From assembly GCF_014841125.1 (NCBI RefSeq), contig NZ_JACYTQ010000002.1, positions 1,016,436 through 1,080,435 of the forward strand: a stretch of DNA of 64,000 nucleotides, written 5' to 3'. The notes beneath the pieces are model-generated. The model was not told the origin of the DNA, made no database searches, and saw only the letters and a list, made by a program, of their open reading frames with translations. Made by a program: the position numbers and the translations under genes. This stretch comes from Echinicola arenosa (GTDB lineage: Bacteria > Bacteroidota > Bacteroidia > Cytophagales > Cyclobacteriaceae). Position 1 is the stretch's first letter; each line of letters starts with the position of its first letter. This document shows, in pieces, positions 25,740 through 34,458 of the stretch.

Positions 25740-26498
25740 ATGGAAATATCCCTTAAGAACCAACGAATTTTGGTTACAGGAGCCTCCAGAGGTATTGGAA
25801 GGGCCTTGGCTACGCAGTTATCCACATCAGGAGCTGAAGTGTTGATCCACTATAACCGGAACAAAGGAGCTGCGCAGTCCTTACAATCTTCTTTGCCCAA
25901 TAATTCCCACTTGGTCCAATGCGATCTTTCTGACTTGGAGCAGGTAAAAGGCTGGTTGTTCAAACTGGTGGACAAATATGGAAAGATTGATGCGGTCATT
26001 AACAATGCCGGTATTGCCAAATCCATTTCTGATGAAGCTTCCACTATGGAATGGACCAGCAATTGGTTGGAGACTATGACGGTCAATGTGCACGCACTGG
26101 CCATTATCAGCAAAGAGTTTATTAACCATGCCCGATTAAACAAAAATGGACGCTTAATCAATATCAGTTCCCGGGCCGCTTTTAGGGGGGATACCCCAGA
26201 TTACTTAGCTTATGCTGCTTCAAAATCGGCATTGGTTGGCTTTACCCGTTCTATTGCTCGCTATTATGGCAAAGAAGGAATCCGGGCCTTTATCATTGCC
26301 CCAGGATTTGTACGGACCGATATGGCCCAGGATTTTATGAACCAATATGGAGAAGAGTTTGCATTGAATGATATTGCTTTGGAGAATTTGACAGAACCAA
26401 AGGACCTAGCCCCAATGATTTGTTTACTCTGTTCGGGCTTGGCAGATCATGCCACGGGTAGCACCATAGATATCAATGCTGGATCTTATGTACATTAA
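25740..26498 (+). CDS. SDR family NAD(P)-dependent oxidoreductase
   Basis: A 252-residue classical short-chain dehydrogenase. The cofactor motif is TGASRGIGRAL (residues 14-24), the stabilising NNAG motif and Ser in INISSRAAF are present, and the catalytic YAASK tetrad ends the active site; the C-terminus has GSTIDINAGSYVH. Close relatives are 3-oxoacyl-ACP reductases (FabG-like), but the substrate is not fixed. It is 64 bp upstream of the amino-acid decarboxylase on the same strand. Confidence 0.92.
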   Translation: MEISLKNQRILVTGASRGIGRALATQLSTSGAEVLIHYNRNKGAAQSLQSSLPNNSHLVQCDLSDLEQVKGWLFKLVDKYGKIDAVINNAGIAKSISDEASTMEWTSNWLETMTVNVHALAIISKEFINHARLNKNGRLINISSRAAFRGDTPDYLAYAASKSALVGFTRSIARYYGKEGIRAFIIAPGFVRTDMAQDFMNQYGEEFALNDIALENLTEPKDLAPMICLLCSGLADHATGSTIDINAGSYVH

Positions 26499-26562
26499 TT
26501 AGGAGCTAGATAACAATTGAGAGACAATAGATTTTTGTACTCCCTACTCAATCCTACAAACC

Positions 26563-27990
26563 ATGAACAAAAAGGATTTCCGAAAATATGCCCACGAGTT
26601 GGTGGATTGGATGGCAGATTATATGGAGCAAAAGGAAAGCTATCCAGTAACACCCCAAGTATCTCCTGGTGAAATTTATCAACAACTTCCGAATGATGCT
26701 CCGGAAGTACCTGCCAGTTTTGAAACTATTTTTAAGGACTTTGAAGAGATCATTATGCCGGGCATAAGTCATTGGCAGCATCCAGCCTTTTTTGGGTATT
26801 TCCCAGCCAATAATTCGGAACCTTCCATTTTGGCTGAAATGCTGATGGCCACGCTTGGTGCTCAGTGCATGTCTTGGTTGACTTCCCCTGCTGCTACGGA
26901 GTTAGAAGAAAAAGTCGTGGAGTGGTTGCGGGATGCCAAGGGTTTGGATTCCAACTGGAAAGGTGTAATTCAAGATACAGCTTCTACCGCGACACTTTGT
27001 GCCATTTTAGCTGCCAGGGAAAAGGCAAGCGGCTTTTCCATTAACCAAAAGGGCTATAGTGGAAAGGAAAAATATAGGGTATACAGTTCATTGCATGTAC
27101 ATTCTTCTGTAGACAAAGCGATGCGCATTGTTGGTTTGGGGGAAGAGAATTTGGTCAAAATCAATGTGGATAAGTCCTTTGCTATGGATCCAGAAGCACT
27201 TGAGTTGGCCATAAAAGCCGATTTAAAGAAAGGCTACAAGCCCATTTGCGTGGTTTCTGCTTTGGGAACGACCAGCTCCACGGCCATTGATCCTATTGAT
27301 ACGATTGGGGATATTTGTATCCAATACAACTTATGGCACCATATTGATGCTGCATATGCAGGCACCGCTCTATTGTTGCCGGAATACCGTTGGATGAGTA
27401 AAGGACATGATAAAGCAGACAGTTATGTCTTTAATCCGCACAAATGGATGTTTACCAATTTTGATTGTTCTGTCCTCTATGTGAAAGATGCCCAACATTT
27501 GGTCCACACTTTCTCTATGACGCCCGAATACCTTAAAACTTCCCATGACCAGGATGTGAATAACTACCGGGATTGGGGCATACAACTGGGCCGCAGGTTT
27601 CGCGCTTTGAAACTTTGGTTTGTCCTTCGGAGTTATGGTTTGGAAGGCATAAGAAAGAAGCTTAGGGTGCATTTATCCTTGACCCAATCTCTAGTAAATT
27701 TGGTCGAAAATGAATCAAATTTGGAGTTGGTTTCTCCTATTCCTTTGAATACCATTTGTTTCCGTTTTGTGGATAAGTCATTTGGTCTTGAGAAGCTCAA
27801 TGAAATTAACCAGCGGTGGATGGAGTCAGTAAATGCTACAGGGAAAGCATTTTTTACCCATACAAAGCTGGATAAGAAGTACTGTATCCGTTGGGTGATT
27901 GGGCAAACAGATGTGAACCAGTCTCACATTGACAAAACTTGGACTTTATTGATGGAAATACTAGAAGACATAATTGAACCAAACAATTAA
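26563..27990 (+). CDS. Pyridoxal-phosphate-dependent aromatic-L-amino-acid decarboxylase family protein
   Basis: A 475-residue group II decarboxylase (AADC/TDC type). Typical features are WQHPAFFGYFPANNSEPSIL, SWLTSPAATELEEKVVEWL, the cofactor-aspartate region HHIDAAYAGTALLLPEYR, and the PLP lysine at Lys294 in NPHKWMFTNFDCS. It decarboxylates aromatic amino acids such as Tyr, Trp or Phe to amines; specificity cannot be told. The next gene begins 2 nt after its stop. Confidence 0.93.
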   Translation: MNKKDFRKYAHELVDWMADYMEQKESYPVTPQVSPGEIYQQLPNDAPEVPASFETIFKDFEEIIMPGISHWQHPAFFGYFPANNSEPSILAEMLMATLGAQCMSWLTSPAATELEEKVVEWLRDAKGLDSNWKGVIQDTASTATLCAILAAREKASGFSINQKGYSGKEKYRVYSSLHVHSSVDKAMRIVGLGEENLVKINVDKSFAMDPEALELAIKADLKKGYKPICVVSALGTTSSTAIDPIDTIGDICIQYNLWHHIDAAYAGTALLLPEYRWMSKGHDKADSYVFNPHKWMFTNFDCSVLYVKDAQHLVHTFSMTPEYLKTSHDQDVNNYRDWGIQLGRRFRALKLWFVLRSYGLEGIRKKLRVHLSLTQSLVNLVENESNLELVSPIPLNTICFRFVDKSFGLEKLNEINQRWMESVNATGKAFFTHTKLDKKYCIRWVIGQTDVNQSHIDKTWTLLMEILEDIIEPNN

Positions 27991-27992
27991 TC

Positions 27993-28583
27993 ATGGCACG
28001 TAGGAATCCCATATTTACACCGGAATTGATCAAGGTCATTAAGATCTTTGGTCTTGCATCGGTGGGGATCGTGTTGGTGTTTTCTTTTTTCAATGAATAC
28101 AGAGCGGATAATACAGGAGATGCAGAAGTGACGCATATTACTGATGCTAGCCGATTGTACTTTAAAAATGTCCGTCAAATCTATTATGATATTGAAAGAA
28201 GAGATGATGCTAAAGTGGATATTTTTAGGTACTCGAGAAATTCGAATAACAAAAAACTGCTTTTTCTCAACCTTTCTATTATATTAAGCCGTATAAAAAA
28301 TGAAGCCTATATCTTCGTGGAACCATCTGAAGCCCTCGAAAAGCAGGAGGAAATAGAAATTAGATGGAAAAATCAATCAAGCCAAAAGCAAGGAGAAATA
28401 TACTTTAGGTTTGGGGATCGTTTTACACATTATGATTTTGTTTCTAAGTTGGCGCCATTAATTGAGGAGAACATTGATTTTGAGGTGAAATTTGATCAAG
28501 AATGGCAACCAATATTGGTATCTGAAAAAGAGCGTTTTTCTTTTAAGGTTACTGCAGAGGATTATTTTAGGCTTGTAGAGTAA
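27993..28583 (+). CDS. Hypothetical membrane-anchored protein
   Basis: A 196-residue protein with one N-terminal transmembrane helix (IFGLASVGIVLVFSFFN, about residues 15-31) and a soluble domain rich in aromatic and acidic residues (SRLYFKNVRQIYYDIERRDD). Its start is 2 nt after the decarboxylase stop, indicating co-translation, but no functional link is known. It is followed 18 bp later by another unknown. No family was recognised. Confidence 0.7.
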   Translation: MARRNPIFTPELIKVIKIFGLASVGIVLVFSFFNEYRADNTGDAEVTHITDASRLYFKNVRQIYYDIERRDDAKVDIFRYSRNSNNKKLLFLNLSIILSRIKNEAYIFVEPSEALEKQEEIEIRWKNQSSQKQGEIYFRFGDRFTHYDFVSKLAPLIEENIDFEVKFDQEWQPILVSEKERFSFKVTAEDYFRLVE

Positions 28584-28601
28584 ACCCAAAGTAATACCAT
28601 T

Positions 28602-29063
28602 ATGGACGTTAAAAAAATAGACAATCTCTGGAGATTTCTAGGGATCCGAAACAATGTACCGGTGAAACTGGAATTGGATCATCATGTGTCCTACTCTTTT
28701 GTCAAAGGAAATATTCAGGTCAAGCACCAATTCAACCCAAAGCTATGGCAGGAATCTTCTTTGGTGATTCAAGAGAAGTCTTTTCAAGAAAAGTCTGTTT
28801 TGCAACATTACCACCACAAGAAGCAACGATTTGGTTTTCATACCGAAATGACATCAACGCATGTGCAAATATTTTTTCCCAGAGAGTTACTTCATTTCAA
28901 GACCAAATATGAAATGGACATCCAAAAGGATCGTCACGGCAATTACCAAATTATCCTCAGCCCTTTTGTGCCTAAAAATGTTTATGAGATTTTAGACAGT
29001 GTAAATTTCACTTGTAGGGAATTGTGGAAGAAGGATTTTTTCTCGGAAAGCATCCGAAACTGA
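28602..29063 (+). CDS. Hypothetical protein (153 aa)
   Basis: A soluble basic protein without signal peptide or membrane segment. It is rich in His and aromatic residues (SVLQHYHHKKQRFGFHTEMT) and ends with NFTCRELWKKDFFSESIRN. No family was recognised. It follows the membrane-anchored unknown by 18 bp and may be the last gene of the decarboxylase transcription unit. It converges on the DUF2905 gene with only 3 bp between them and no visible terminator. Confidence 0.65.
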   Translation: MDVKKIDNLWRFLGIRNNVPVKLELDHHVSYSFVKGNIQVKHQFNPKLWQESSLVIQEKSFQEKSVLQHYHHKKQRFGFHTEMTSTHVQIFFPRELLHFKTKYEMDIQKDRHGNYQIILSPFVPKNVYEILDSVNFTCRELWKKDFFSESIRN

Positions 29064-29066
29064 GTG

Positions 29067-29294
29067 CTACTTGCTTAAAAACTGAATAAGTCTTATGATC
29101 AAAGAAACGAGAATGCTCAATAGGACCATAGTGGTTATGGGAAAGTAAAACCGGAAATTTTCCCTTTCTATACGAATATCACCGGGTAATCTCCCGAGCC
29201 AACTGAGTTTATCACCCAGAAAATATATCGCCAACCCAATCAGTGTAATACTGATCCCAATACCTATTACCCATTTTGCAGTTTCAGCGTTCAT
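29067..29294 (-). CDS. DUF2905 domain-containing small membrane protein
   Basis: A 75-residue protein of two transmembrane helices (about 9-27 and 50-71) joined by the signature LSWLGRLPGDIRIERENFRFYFPI, which defines DUF2905. Function unknown; it is widespread in bacteria. It is convergent with the preceding gene and divergent from the DUF1684 gene. Confidence 0.93.
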   Translation of the reverse strand: MNAETAKWVIGIGISITLIGLAIYFLGDKLSWLGRLPGDIRIERENFRFYFPITTMVLLSILVSLIIRLIQFLSK

Positions 29295-29401
29295 AGGCGC
29301 TTATTGTTGACGCTTCAGCAATGAAGTTATTAATATTTTCCAAAAATGGTAGTGTTCACAAAAGTCAAGTATATTTGGGGATGCACTCAATCTTATTTAA
29401 A

Positions 29402-30007
29402 ATGAAGTACTGTTTGACTATTTGCTTTGCATTATGCTTTTTATCGTTTTGGGTTTCTGCGCAGGATAGTTATAGGCTGGAAATTCAGGCATTCCAAAAT
29501 CACCTAAATGATGAATTAGGCAATCCTGAAGAGTCGCCCCTAAAAAGTGAAGACCTAGAGCAATTCGAAAAGCTTGAGTTTTTTCCTATCAACCCTAAAT
29601 TCCATGTAAAGGCTATTTTTATAAGGACTGAGAATCAAAAGCCTTTTAGAATGAAGACCACTACCACACGGAGGCCAATTTATGAAAAGTTTGGAGAGGC
29701 ACATTTTGAGCTGGATGGTAAAAACTATGTACTCAATATTTACCAAAGTCACCAACTAAGGGAAAGGGAAGAATTCAAGACACATTTGTTTTTGCCTTTT
29801 ACGGACCTCACCAATGGAGATAGCTCATATGGTGGAGGAAGGTTCATTGACTTAGAAATTCCTTCAGATCAAGAAATAATTATTGATTTTAATAAAGCGT
29901 ATAATCCCTACTGTGCCTGCAATTCACGCTATTCATGTCCCATACCTCCAAAAGAAAATGATTTACCTTTGGAGATTAAAGCAGGAGTAATGAAATTTCA
30001 TGATTAG
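29402..30007 (+). CDS. DUF1684 domain-containing exported protein
   Basis: Reading from the ATG at 29402 gives 201 residues opening with a signal peptide MKYCLTICFALCFLSFWVSA; the frame extends upstream to 29321 but that would bury the signal. The mature protein has DUF1684 landmarks: LEFFPINPKFHVKAIF, FELDGKNYVLNIYQ, LFLPFTDLTNGDSSYGGGRF, and the Cys/Pro-rich YNPYCACNSRYSCPIPP. Homologues are periplasmic with unknown function. Confidence 0.9.
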   Translation: MKYCLTICFALCFLSFWVSAQDSYRLEIQAFQNHLNDELGNPEESPLKSEDLEQFEKLEFFPINPKFHVKAIFIRTENQKPFRMKTTTTRRPIYEKFGEAHFELDGKNYVLNIYQSHQLREREEFKTHLFLPFTDLTNGDSSYGGGRFIDLEIPSDQEIIIDFNKAYNPYCACNSRYSCPIPPKENDLPLEIKAGVMKFHD

Positions 30008-30022
30008 TGACAATTGAGTATT

Positions 30023-30697
30023 TTAGAAAGATTTCCACAATCGATCAAACTCCTTTTCAAATGTCCTGATCGTGTGGATATCTTCTAACAATACAATGTT
30101 CTCATAATTGTATTCAGCAGCTGATCTTGTCCAATTGTAGCTTCCTGTTAAGATCTTTTTACGGTCAAAAATCGCAAACTTATGATGCATATGGACAGGA
30201 CTATTGTCTTTTTGCACCAAAATTCCGGCTTGTTCCATTTGCTCGATGTCAGAACCCAAATCAAAGGACTTGTCATCATCGGTTATAATTTTGATGGAAA
30301 CTTTTCTGTCATGGGCATGTAATAGTTCTTCTGTGATGCGATCATCACTAATAGTAAAGACACAAATGTGGATAAGTGAACTCGCATTCCGAATTTCTTG
30401 CCGGATTGCATCCCTACAAGCATTTCCCGGACTAAAAAAGGCAGCTGTAGCCGAAGTAGCTTGCGGTTCCTGATTCAATACCTTAATGGCTTCATAAAAC
30501 CATTGGATCAGGTTTTGGCTTTTTATATCCTCGGTATTTTCCACTGCCATTTGTTTGATTTCTGACAGCAGAACTTGCCTTTCATGCGTGGACAAATGAT
30601 TTAAATCAGTCTTTAAAGCCTTTCTTTCCGAACGGGAAAGGACATGATCTTGTAGGCTGTCTTTGAAGTTTTGAATAATTTCTTCTAGGGGAAGCAT
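30023..30697 (-). CDS. Phospholipase D-like (single HKD) protein
   Basis: A 224-residue protein with an N-terminal helical region (about 1-80, DHVLSRSERKALKTDLNHL) and a C-terminal PLDc_2 domain. The catalytic motif is HMHHKFAIFDRKKILTGSYN, i.e. HxK plus Asp and GS. A single HKD implies a homodimer as in Nuc endonuclease and mitochondrial cardiolipin hydrolase (MitoPLD). Nuclease or phosphodiesterase activity is plausible. It is encoded 155 bp downstream of the DUF3037-HipA pair on the same strand, which may be chance or a functional group. Confidence 0.87.
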   Translation of the reverse strand: MLPLEEIIQNFKDSLQDHVLSRSERKALKTDLNHLSTHERQVLLSEIKQMAVENTEDIKSQNLIQWFYEAIKVLNQEPQATSATAAFFSPGNACRDAIRQEIRNASSLIHICVFTISDDRITEELLHAHDRKVSIKIITDDDKSFDLGSDIEQMEQAGILVQKDNSPVHMHHKFAIFDRKKILTGSYNWTRSAAEYNYENIVLLEDIHTIRTFEKEFDRLWKSF

Positions 30698-30852
30698 TAT
30701 CTTTTCAGTTGGTTAGATAAGCCGAAGCAATTGAAGTTGAGTTTATTAATTTTATCTAACATAATAATTTGCAATGATTGAAGTGGCATTTTCCACATGG
30801 ATCAGCGAAGCTTTTACAGTGGATAAATAGTAATTTGAGACTTTAGGAGCTT

Positions 30853-31236
30853 TTAAAGTACATTTTCCTCAAAAAGCTTCTCTAAGGTTTTATCCAAATC
30901 TTGGGAAAAGCCGGTGTGTGGTCTAGAGGTTTGGATAACTGAACTTCTGACAGCGGTGAGCCATCGAAACCGTGAAGCCAGATCCATTTCGGCTATTTTT
31001 CCCCCATTATCTTTTCCAAAACAGATTTTGTCAAAAGAGGATAAGTTGAGTTTGATCATTTCAATATCTGCTGCTGCATCCAAGGCCAACAATTTGGTTT
31101 CGTTCAAATGGGTCTTGACTTTGAGGAAGCCACTTTTGGCATCGCAAAGGATCACTCCCGCATTGATAAACTCTTCTCTTTCCACCCGAGGTACCACCCG
31201 GATGATAGCATATTCAAATAAGTGCTGCTCTTGCAT
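30853..31236 (-). CDS. DUF3037 domain-containing protein
   Basis: A DUF3037 protein with the signature FEYAIIRVVPRVEREEFINAG followed by VILCDAKSGFLKVK, and a C-terminal segment RFRWLTAVRSSVIQTSRPHT. The ATG at 31236 gives 128 residues starting directly at the domain; an ATG at 31266 would add ten residues and lengthen the overlap with the kinase gene from 23 to 53 nt. Either way the overlap indicates coupled translation. DUF3037 next to a HipA-like kinase is a recurrent pair; its role is undefined. Confidence 0.88.
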   Translation of the reverse strand: MQEQHLFEYAIIRVVPRVEREEFINAGVILCDAKSGFLKVKTHLNETKLLALDAAADIEMIKLNLSSFDKICFGKDNGGKIAEMDLASRFRWLTAVRSSVIQTSRPHTGFSQDLDKTLEKLFEENVL

Positions 31237-31996
31237 CTTGGGCTTCTTTGGTAAATTGATCGGCATAAGAAAATCTCAAATGTAAATATTCTTGATAAAC
31301 ATCCCGCAATGCCTCGGCATCTTCCCCATCACCACTTGCCAACAGCCATTCCTCGGGAATCAGGGAGACCACTTCTTTTATTTTTTCAGGACTCAATAAC
31401 TTTTTAAAGCTTTCATTGGCTTCATCCAATTGACTGGCTCTGGGAAGCAGGACATGGTTTTGGATAATGGGGAAAGACTTAGTGGCACTTTTTTCCCAGT
31501 TGGTCCAGGCATGGTGAAAAAGCAAGGAAGCTCCATGGTCGATAAGCCATAGCTCGCGGTTCCACATTAGCATATTGGTATTGCGGAAAGTGCGGTCCAC
31601 ATTGGTGATCAGCATGTCCAGCCAAACTATTTTGGAGGCAAGCAGCGGGTCTACCTCCATGGCCAAAGCATCATAATTGATGGCGCCAGAAAGAAAATGC
31701 AGGGCCAGGTTTTGGCCTTGGCTGCTTTTGAGCAGATCTTGGATTTCCTCATCTCCTTCTGACCTACCAAAGGCCGGGTCCAAAAAGGCAAATACCAGCT
31801 CAGGCACTTTGAAGCCTAAAAGTCTGGCGATTTCACCACCGATCAGTTCTGCGATCAATGCCTTTTCACGCTGCCCGGCACCCTTGAATTTCAAAACATA
31901 TTTGAAACCATCATCGGCATCGGTCAAGGCCGGCAAGGAGCCCCCTTCCCGAAGAGGAAGAATATATCGGGTCACATTTACAGTGCGTAAATCCAT
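31214..31996 (-). CDS. HipA-family kinase
   Basis: A 260-residue member of the HipA/PI3-4-kinase-like group. ATP-binding lysine is Lys36 in FKYVLKFKG, the catalytic loop is WLDMLITNVDRTFRNTNML with Asp134 and Asn139/141, and the metal Asp153 lies in LWLIDHGASLLF. It is much shorter than E. coli HipA (440 aa): it lacks the N-terminal couple_hipA subdomain, and no HipB antitoxin adjoins it. It overlaps the DUF3037 gene. The substrate is unknown; tRNA-synthetase phosphorylation is known only for true HipA. Confidence 0.88.
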   Translation of the reverse strand: MDLRTVNVTRYILPLREGGSLPALTDADDGFKYVLKFKGAGQREKALIAELIGGEIARLLGFKVPELVFAFLDPAFGRSEGDEEIQDLLKSSQGQNLALHFLSGAINYDALAMEVDPLLASKIVWLDMLITNVDRTFRNTNMLMWNRELWLIDHGASLLFHHAWTNWEKSATKSFPIIQNHVLLPRASQLDEANESFKKLLSPEKIKEVVSLIPEEWLLASGDGEDAEALRDVYQEYLHLRFSYADQFTKEAQDARAALI

Positions 31997-32250
31997 AGTT
32001 TTGATAAAAAGGTTAACTGGGGATAAGCCTGATGATTCTAATCAGATCGACCAACTTTTCCCAGTTCAAATATTGGACAATATATTTTAAATTGAAACTA
32101 AAGGCTGCTTTTAGGGAGCTTGTTTAGTCAAGTGTTTTTAATGTAGCGTACTAGCAAGATTGTACATTTATTAGCATTCCCAATTTTTTATTAATTACAG
32201 GAAACCCTAGACTTTTTTAATAATGGAAATTTGGATCATAATCCATTTAC

Positions 32251-32634
32251 CTATAGGGTTTTTAAAAAGTCTTCAACCACCGGCACATCCGCCTCAGCCC
32301 AATCTAGATTCAATAACTTTTCTTTTGGAAGCCACTGATAGGCCTGGTGTTCTGCCAAGTGCAATTCACCGGATTGGATGCTGGCGATAAACGGTATTAA
32401 ACAGATTTTGAAGTTGGGGTATTGATGAATGACCTCGGGCAGCTTCTCTCCTGTTTTGATATCCAAATGCAGCTCTTCCTTGATCTCCCTGATCAGGCAT
32501 TCCCGTTCTGATTCCCCATTTTCCAGCTTGCCACCGGGGAATTCCCATTTAAGGGGCATTTTCATCTTTTTACTTCTTTGGACAGCGAGCACCATTCCAT
32601 CATGAACAATAATGGCGCAGGTTACCTTTAACAT
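32251..32634 (-). CDS. mutT: (Deoxy)nucleoside triphosphate pyrophosphohydrolase, MutT-like Nudix
   Basis: A 127-residue Nudix hydrolase, likely cleaning 8-oxo-dGTP or similar from the nucleotide pool. The Nudix box GGKLENGESERECLIREIKE (residues 34-53) continues EL, with all catalytic Glu present, and the N-terminal WEFPGG precedes it as in MutT/YfoO types. It is a single gene, 254 bp from the HipA-like kinase gene. Confidence 0.93.
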   Translation of the reverse strand: MLKVTCAIIVHDGMVLAVQRSKKMKMPLKWEFPGGKLENGESERECLIREIKEELHLDIKTGEKLPEVIHQYPNFKICLIPFIASIQSGELHLAEHQAYQWLPKEKLLNLDWAEADVPVVEDFLKTL

Positions 32635-32699
32635 AGAAAAGTGGTTTTGTTCCCTAAGATAGGAATGAAAGAATAATGTTTATAAAATATTGTGTTCTA

Positions 32700-32960
32700 A
32701 GCTCAATTCTGGGATAACTTTTTATTCTTTCTTTTCCATTGATGAAAAGAAAGAAAAATCTAGGCCATGAAGCTTTCTTCAAATTGAGCGAATTTCGTTA
32801 CCGATTAAAAGTGTTTGCCTCAATTTGATTTTGTGCCAGTCATTGTTGGCTAAAAATGAGTGGATCTCGCTCGTCCACTTCGCGAGCTAACTCATTTTCT
32901 TAACGCCCACATCAACTGCCTCAAAACCGAAACCTTCAAAAGGCCATTTTATGGAATTCA
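32700..32960. repeat. Structured intergenic element, possible genome-wide repeat
   Basis: Two hairpins stand in a gene-free stretch of about 665 bp (32635-33300). The first has arms TTCTTTCTTTTC (32725-32736) and GAAAAGAAAGAA (32744-32755), a perfect 12-bp stem. The second pairs AAAATGAGT (32853-32861) with ACTCATTTT (32890-32898) around an inner CTCGC/GCGAG stem (32866-32870/32882-32886). This resembles extragenic repeats of Cyclobacteriaceae; genome self-comparison is needed to prove copy number. Confidence 0.45.
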
Positions 32961-33037
32961 GTTGAATATTTCATTTCTTAAATGGAATGTGTAAAGTCTC
33001 AGCTAGTCAGATTGTAATTAATTAAAACCTTCAAATT

Positions 33038-33124
33038 ATGAACTCCTATATTAATATTCCTGTTGTCCCGTCAGCTGCCCTGATTAATGTTGGGCCCATG
33101 ATGCTGTTTTTCAAAGATTACTAA
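33038..33124 (+). CDS. Possible 28-residue microprotein
   Basis: An ATG frame (MNSYINIPVVPSAALINVGP, then MMLFFKDY, stop TAA) in the gap before the HAD gene. It resembles in style the short 'INIPV' peptides encoded in some Bacteroidota, and it follows an AT-rich leader. No ribosome-binding site is evident. The frame may also be accidental. Confidence 0.25.
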   Translation: MNSYINIPVVPSAALINVGPMMLFFKDY

Positions 33125-33300
33125 ATTGCTTTAGGTCCACTGATTTTCAATTTTACAATTTTTCAATCCAACAGTTCGAAAGCAATCCACAATTAAACGG
33201 TTAAGCTCTCAATCAACATATCTCCAATCTCAAGTCTCTCGTAACAAAGCAATAATACCACTTACTTTATCAATCTCGTAAAAAGCCTTAATTTTGAGAC

Positions 33301-33957
33301 ATGAAAAATCGTGCAGTTATATTCGATATGGACGGAGTCATCTGTCATACCAACCCCTATCACAGCCAAGCTTTTGATCGATTCTTTGAAAAGCGGGGCA
33401 TGAACCCTAGCCAAGAGGAGTATGCAGCACATATGTACGGGAAACCAAACAGTTATATCTTTAGTTACTTTTTGAACAAGGAAATTACAGCGGAAGAATT
33501 GGTGGAGTTGGAAAATGAAAAGGAAGGTTTGTTTCGGGAAATATATGCCTCACAAGTAACACCCGTGCCGGGTTATTTGGAGTTCTTGGCAAGTTTAAAA
33601 GAACATGGTTTGAAGACTGGTGTGGGTACTTCTGCTCCGCGTGCCAATATGGATTTGATCATCGATACTTTGGGTATCAGAAACCAGATGGAATCTTTTA
33701 TGGCCAGTGAAGATGTAAAGACCCATAAGCCTAAACCAGAAGTGTATTTGAAATCTGCAGAAAACTTGTCCACAAATCCTGAAGATTGCGTGGTCTTTGA
33801 GGATTCTTTTTCAGGGGTAAGTGCGGGAATCAACGCAGGGATGCAGGTGGTAGCTGTCCTTACTTCCCATACCAAAGAAGAGTTGCCTCCTTGCCAATAT
33901 TATATTGAAAATTACAACGAATTTTCGGTCCAAAAAGTACTTGAAATGCTTGGATAA
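33301..33957 (+). CDS. HAD family phosphatase (beta-phosphoglucomutase-like)
   Basis: A 218-residue subfamily IA HAD hydrolase. Motif I is IFDMDGVICHT with nucleophile Asp9 and general acid Asp11, motif II Thr/Ser in GTSAP, Lys in THKPKPEVYL, and motif IV VVFEDSFSGVSAG. A helical cap lies at about 15-85. It acts on a sugar phosphate or other small phosphoester. A TAATTTTG element at 33289-33296, nearly abutting the ATG, hints at a leaderless transcript but lacks a -33 partner. Confidence 0.92.
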   Translation: MKNRAVIFDMDGVICHTNPYHSQAFDRFFEKRGMNPSQEEYAAHMYGKPNSYIFSYFLNKEITAEELVELENEKEGLFREIYASQVTPVPGYLEFLASLKEHGLKTGVGTSAPRANMDLIIDTLGIRNQMESFMASEDVKTHKPKPEVYLKSAENLSTNPEDCVVFEDSFSGVSAGINAGMQVVAVLTSHTKEELPPCQYYIENYNEFSVQKVLEMLG

Positions 33958-33990
33958 TTTCAAATACAAAAAACAGTAAAAAATATACAT

Positions 33991-34033
33991 AATAATGTGG
34001 AAAAAGTTGTTAATAGCTTTCTTCCACATTATT
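33991..34033. terminator. Bidirectional terminator between HAD and YjbQ genes
   Basis: AATAATGTGGAA (33991-34002) pairs with TTCCACATTATT (34022-34033), with AAAG/CTTT extending the stem inward. It lies between two convergent genes, 33 bp after one stop and 2 bp from the other, with a T-run following on the plus strand. Confidence 0.7.
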
Positions 34034-34035
34034 TT

Positions 34036-34458
34036 TTAGTTGCCCATTGCGGTAATCACTAATTTTCGAGGACCTCCGTAATTTCTGAATTCCCCCAAAT
34101 AAATGCCTTGCCAAGTTCCTAGGGCCAATTTTCCTCTGGAAATAGGAATATTTACAGTACAGCCAAAAACGCTGCTTTTGATATGGGCGGGCATATCATC
34201 AGGGCCTTCATATGTGTGGATAAACCGTGGATAACTTTCAGAAACCATGTCATTGATAAAGGTTTCGAAGTCTTTACGTACTGTAGGATCGGCATTTTCA
34301 TTGATAGTCAGGCCTGCAGAAGTATGTTGGATAAATACCTGTAAACTACCCTCTTGAATACCCTTAATTTCAGGTATGGCAGCTTCAACTTCATCAGTAA
34401 TCAAATGAAAACCCCTACGGTAAGGTTGAAGTGAAATATGTTTTTGAAAGAATCGCAT
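34036..34458 (-). CDS. yjbQ: Secondary thiamine-phosphate synthase family protein (YjbQ/UPF0047)
   Basis: A 140-residue UPF0047 protein, a conserved trimeric beta-fold. Signatures are GSLQVFIQHTSAGLTINENAD (central) and RGKLALGTWQGIYLGEFRNYG, with His in PAHIKSSVFGCTVNIPI. Weak thiamine-phosphate synthase activity was reported for the E. coli homologue; the physiological role is uncertain. Confidence 0.94.
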   Translation of the reverse strand: MRFFQKHISLQPYRRGFHLITDEVEAAIPEIKGIQEGSLQVFIQHTSAGLTINENADPTVRKDFETFINDMVSESYPRFIHTYEGPDDMPAHIKSSVFGCTVNIPISRGKLALGTWQGIYLGEFRNYGGPRKLVITAMGN

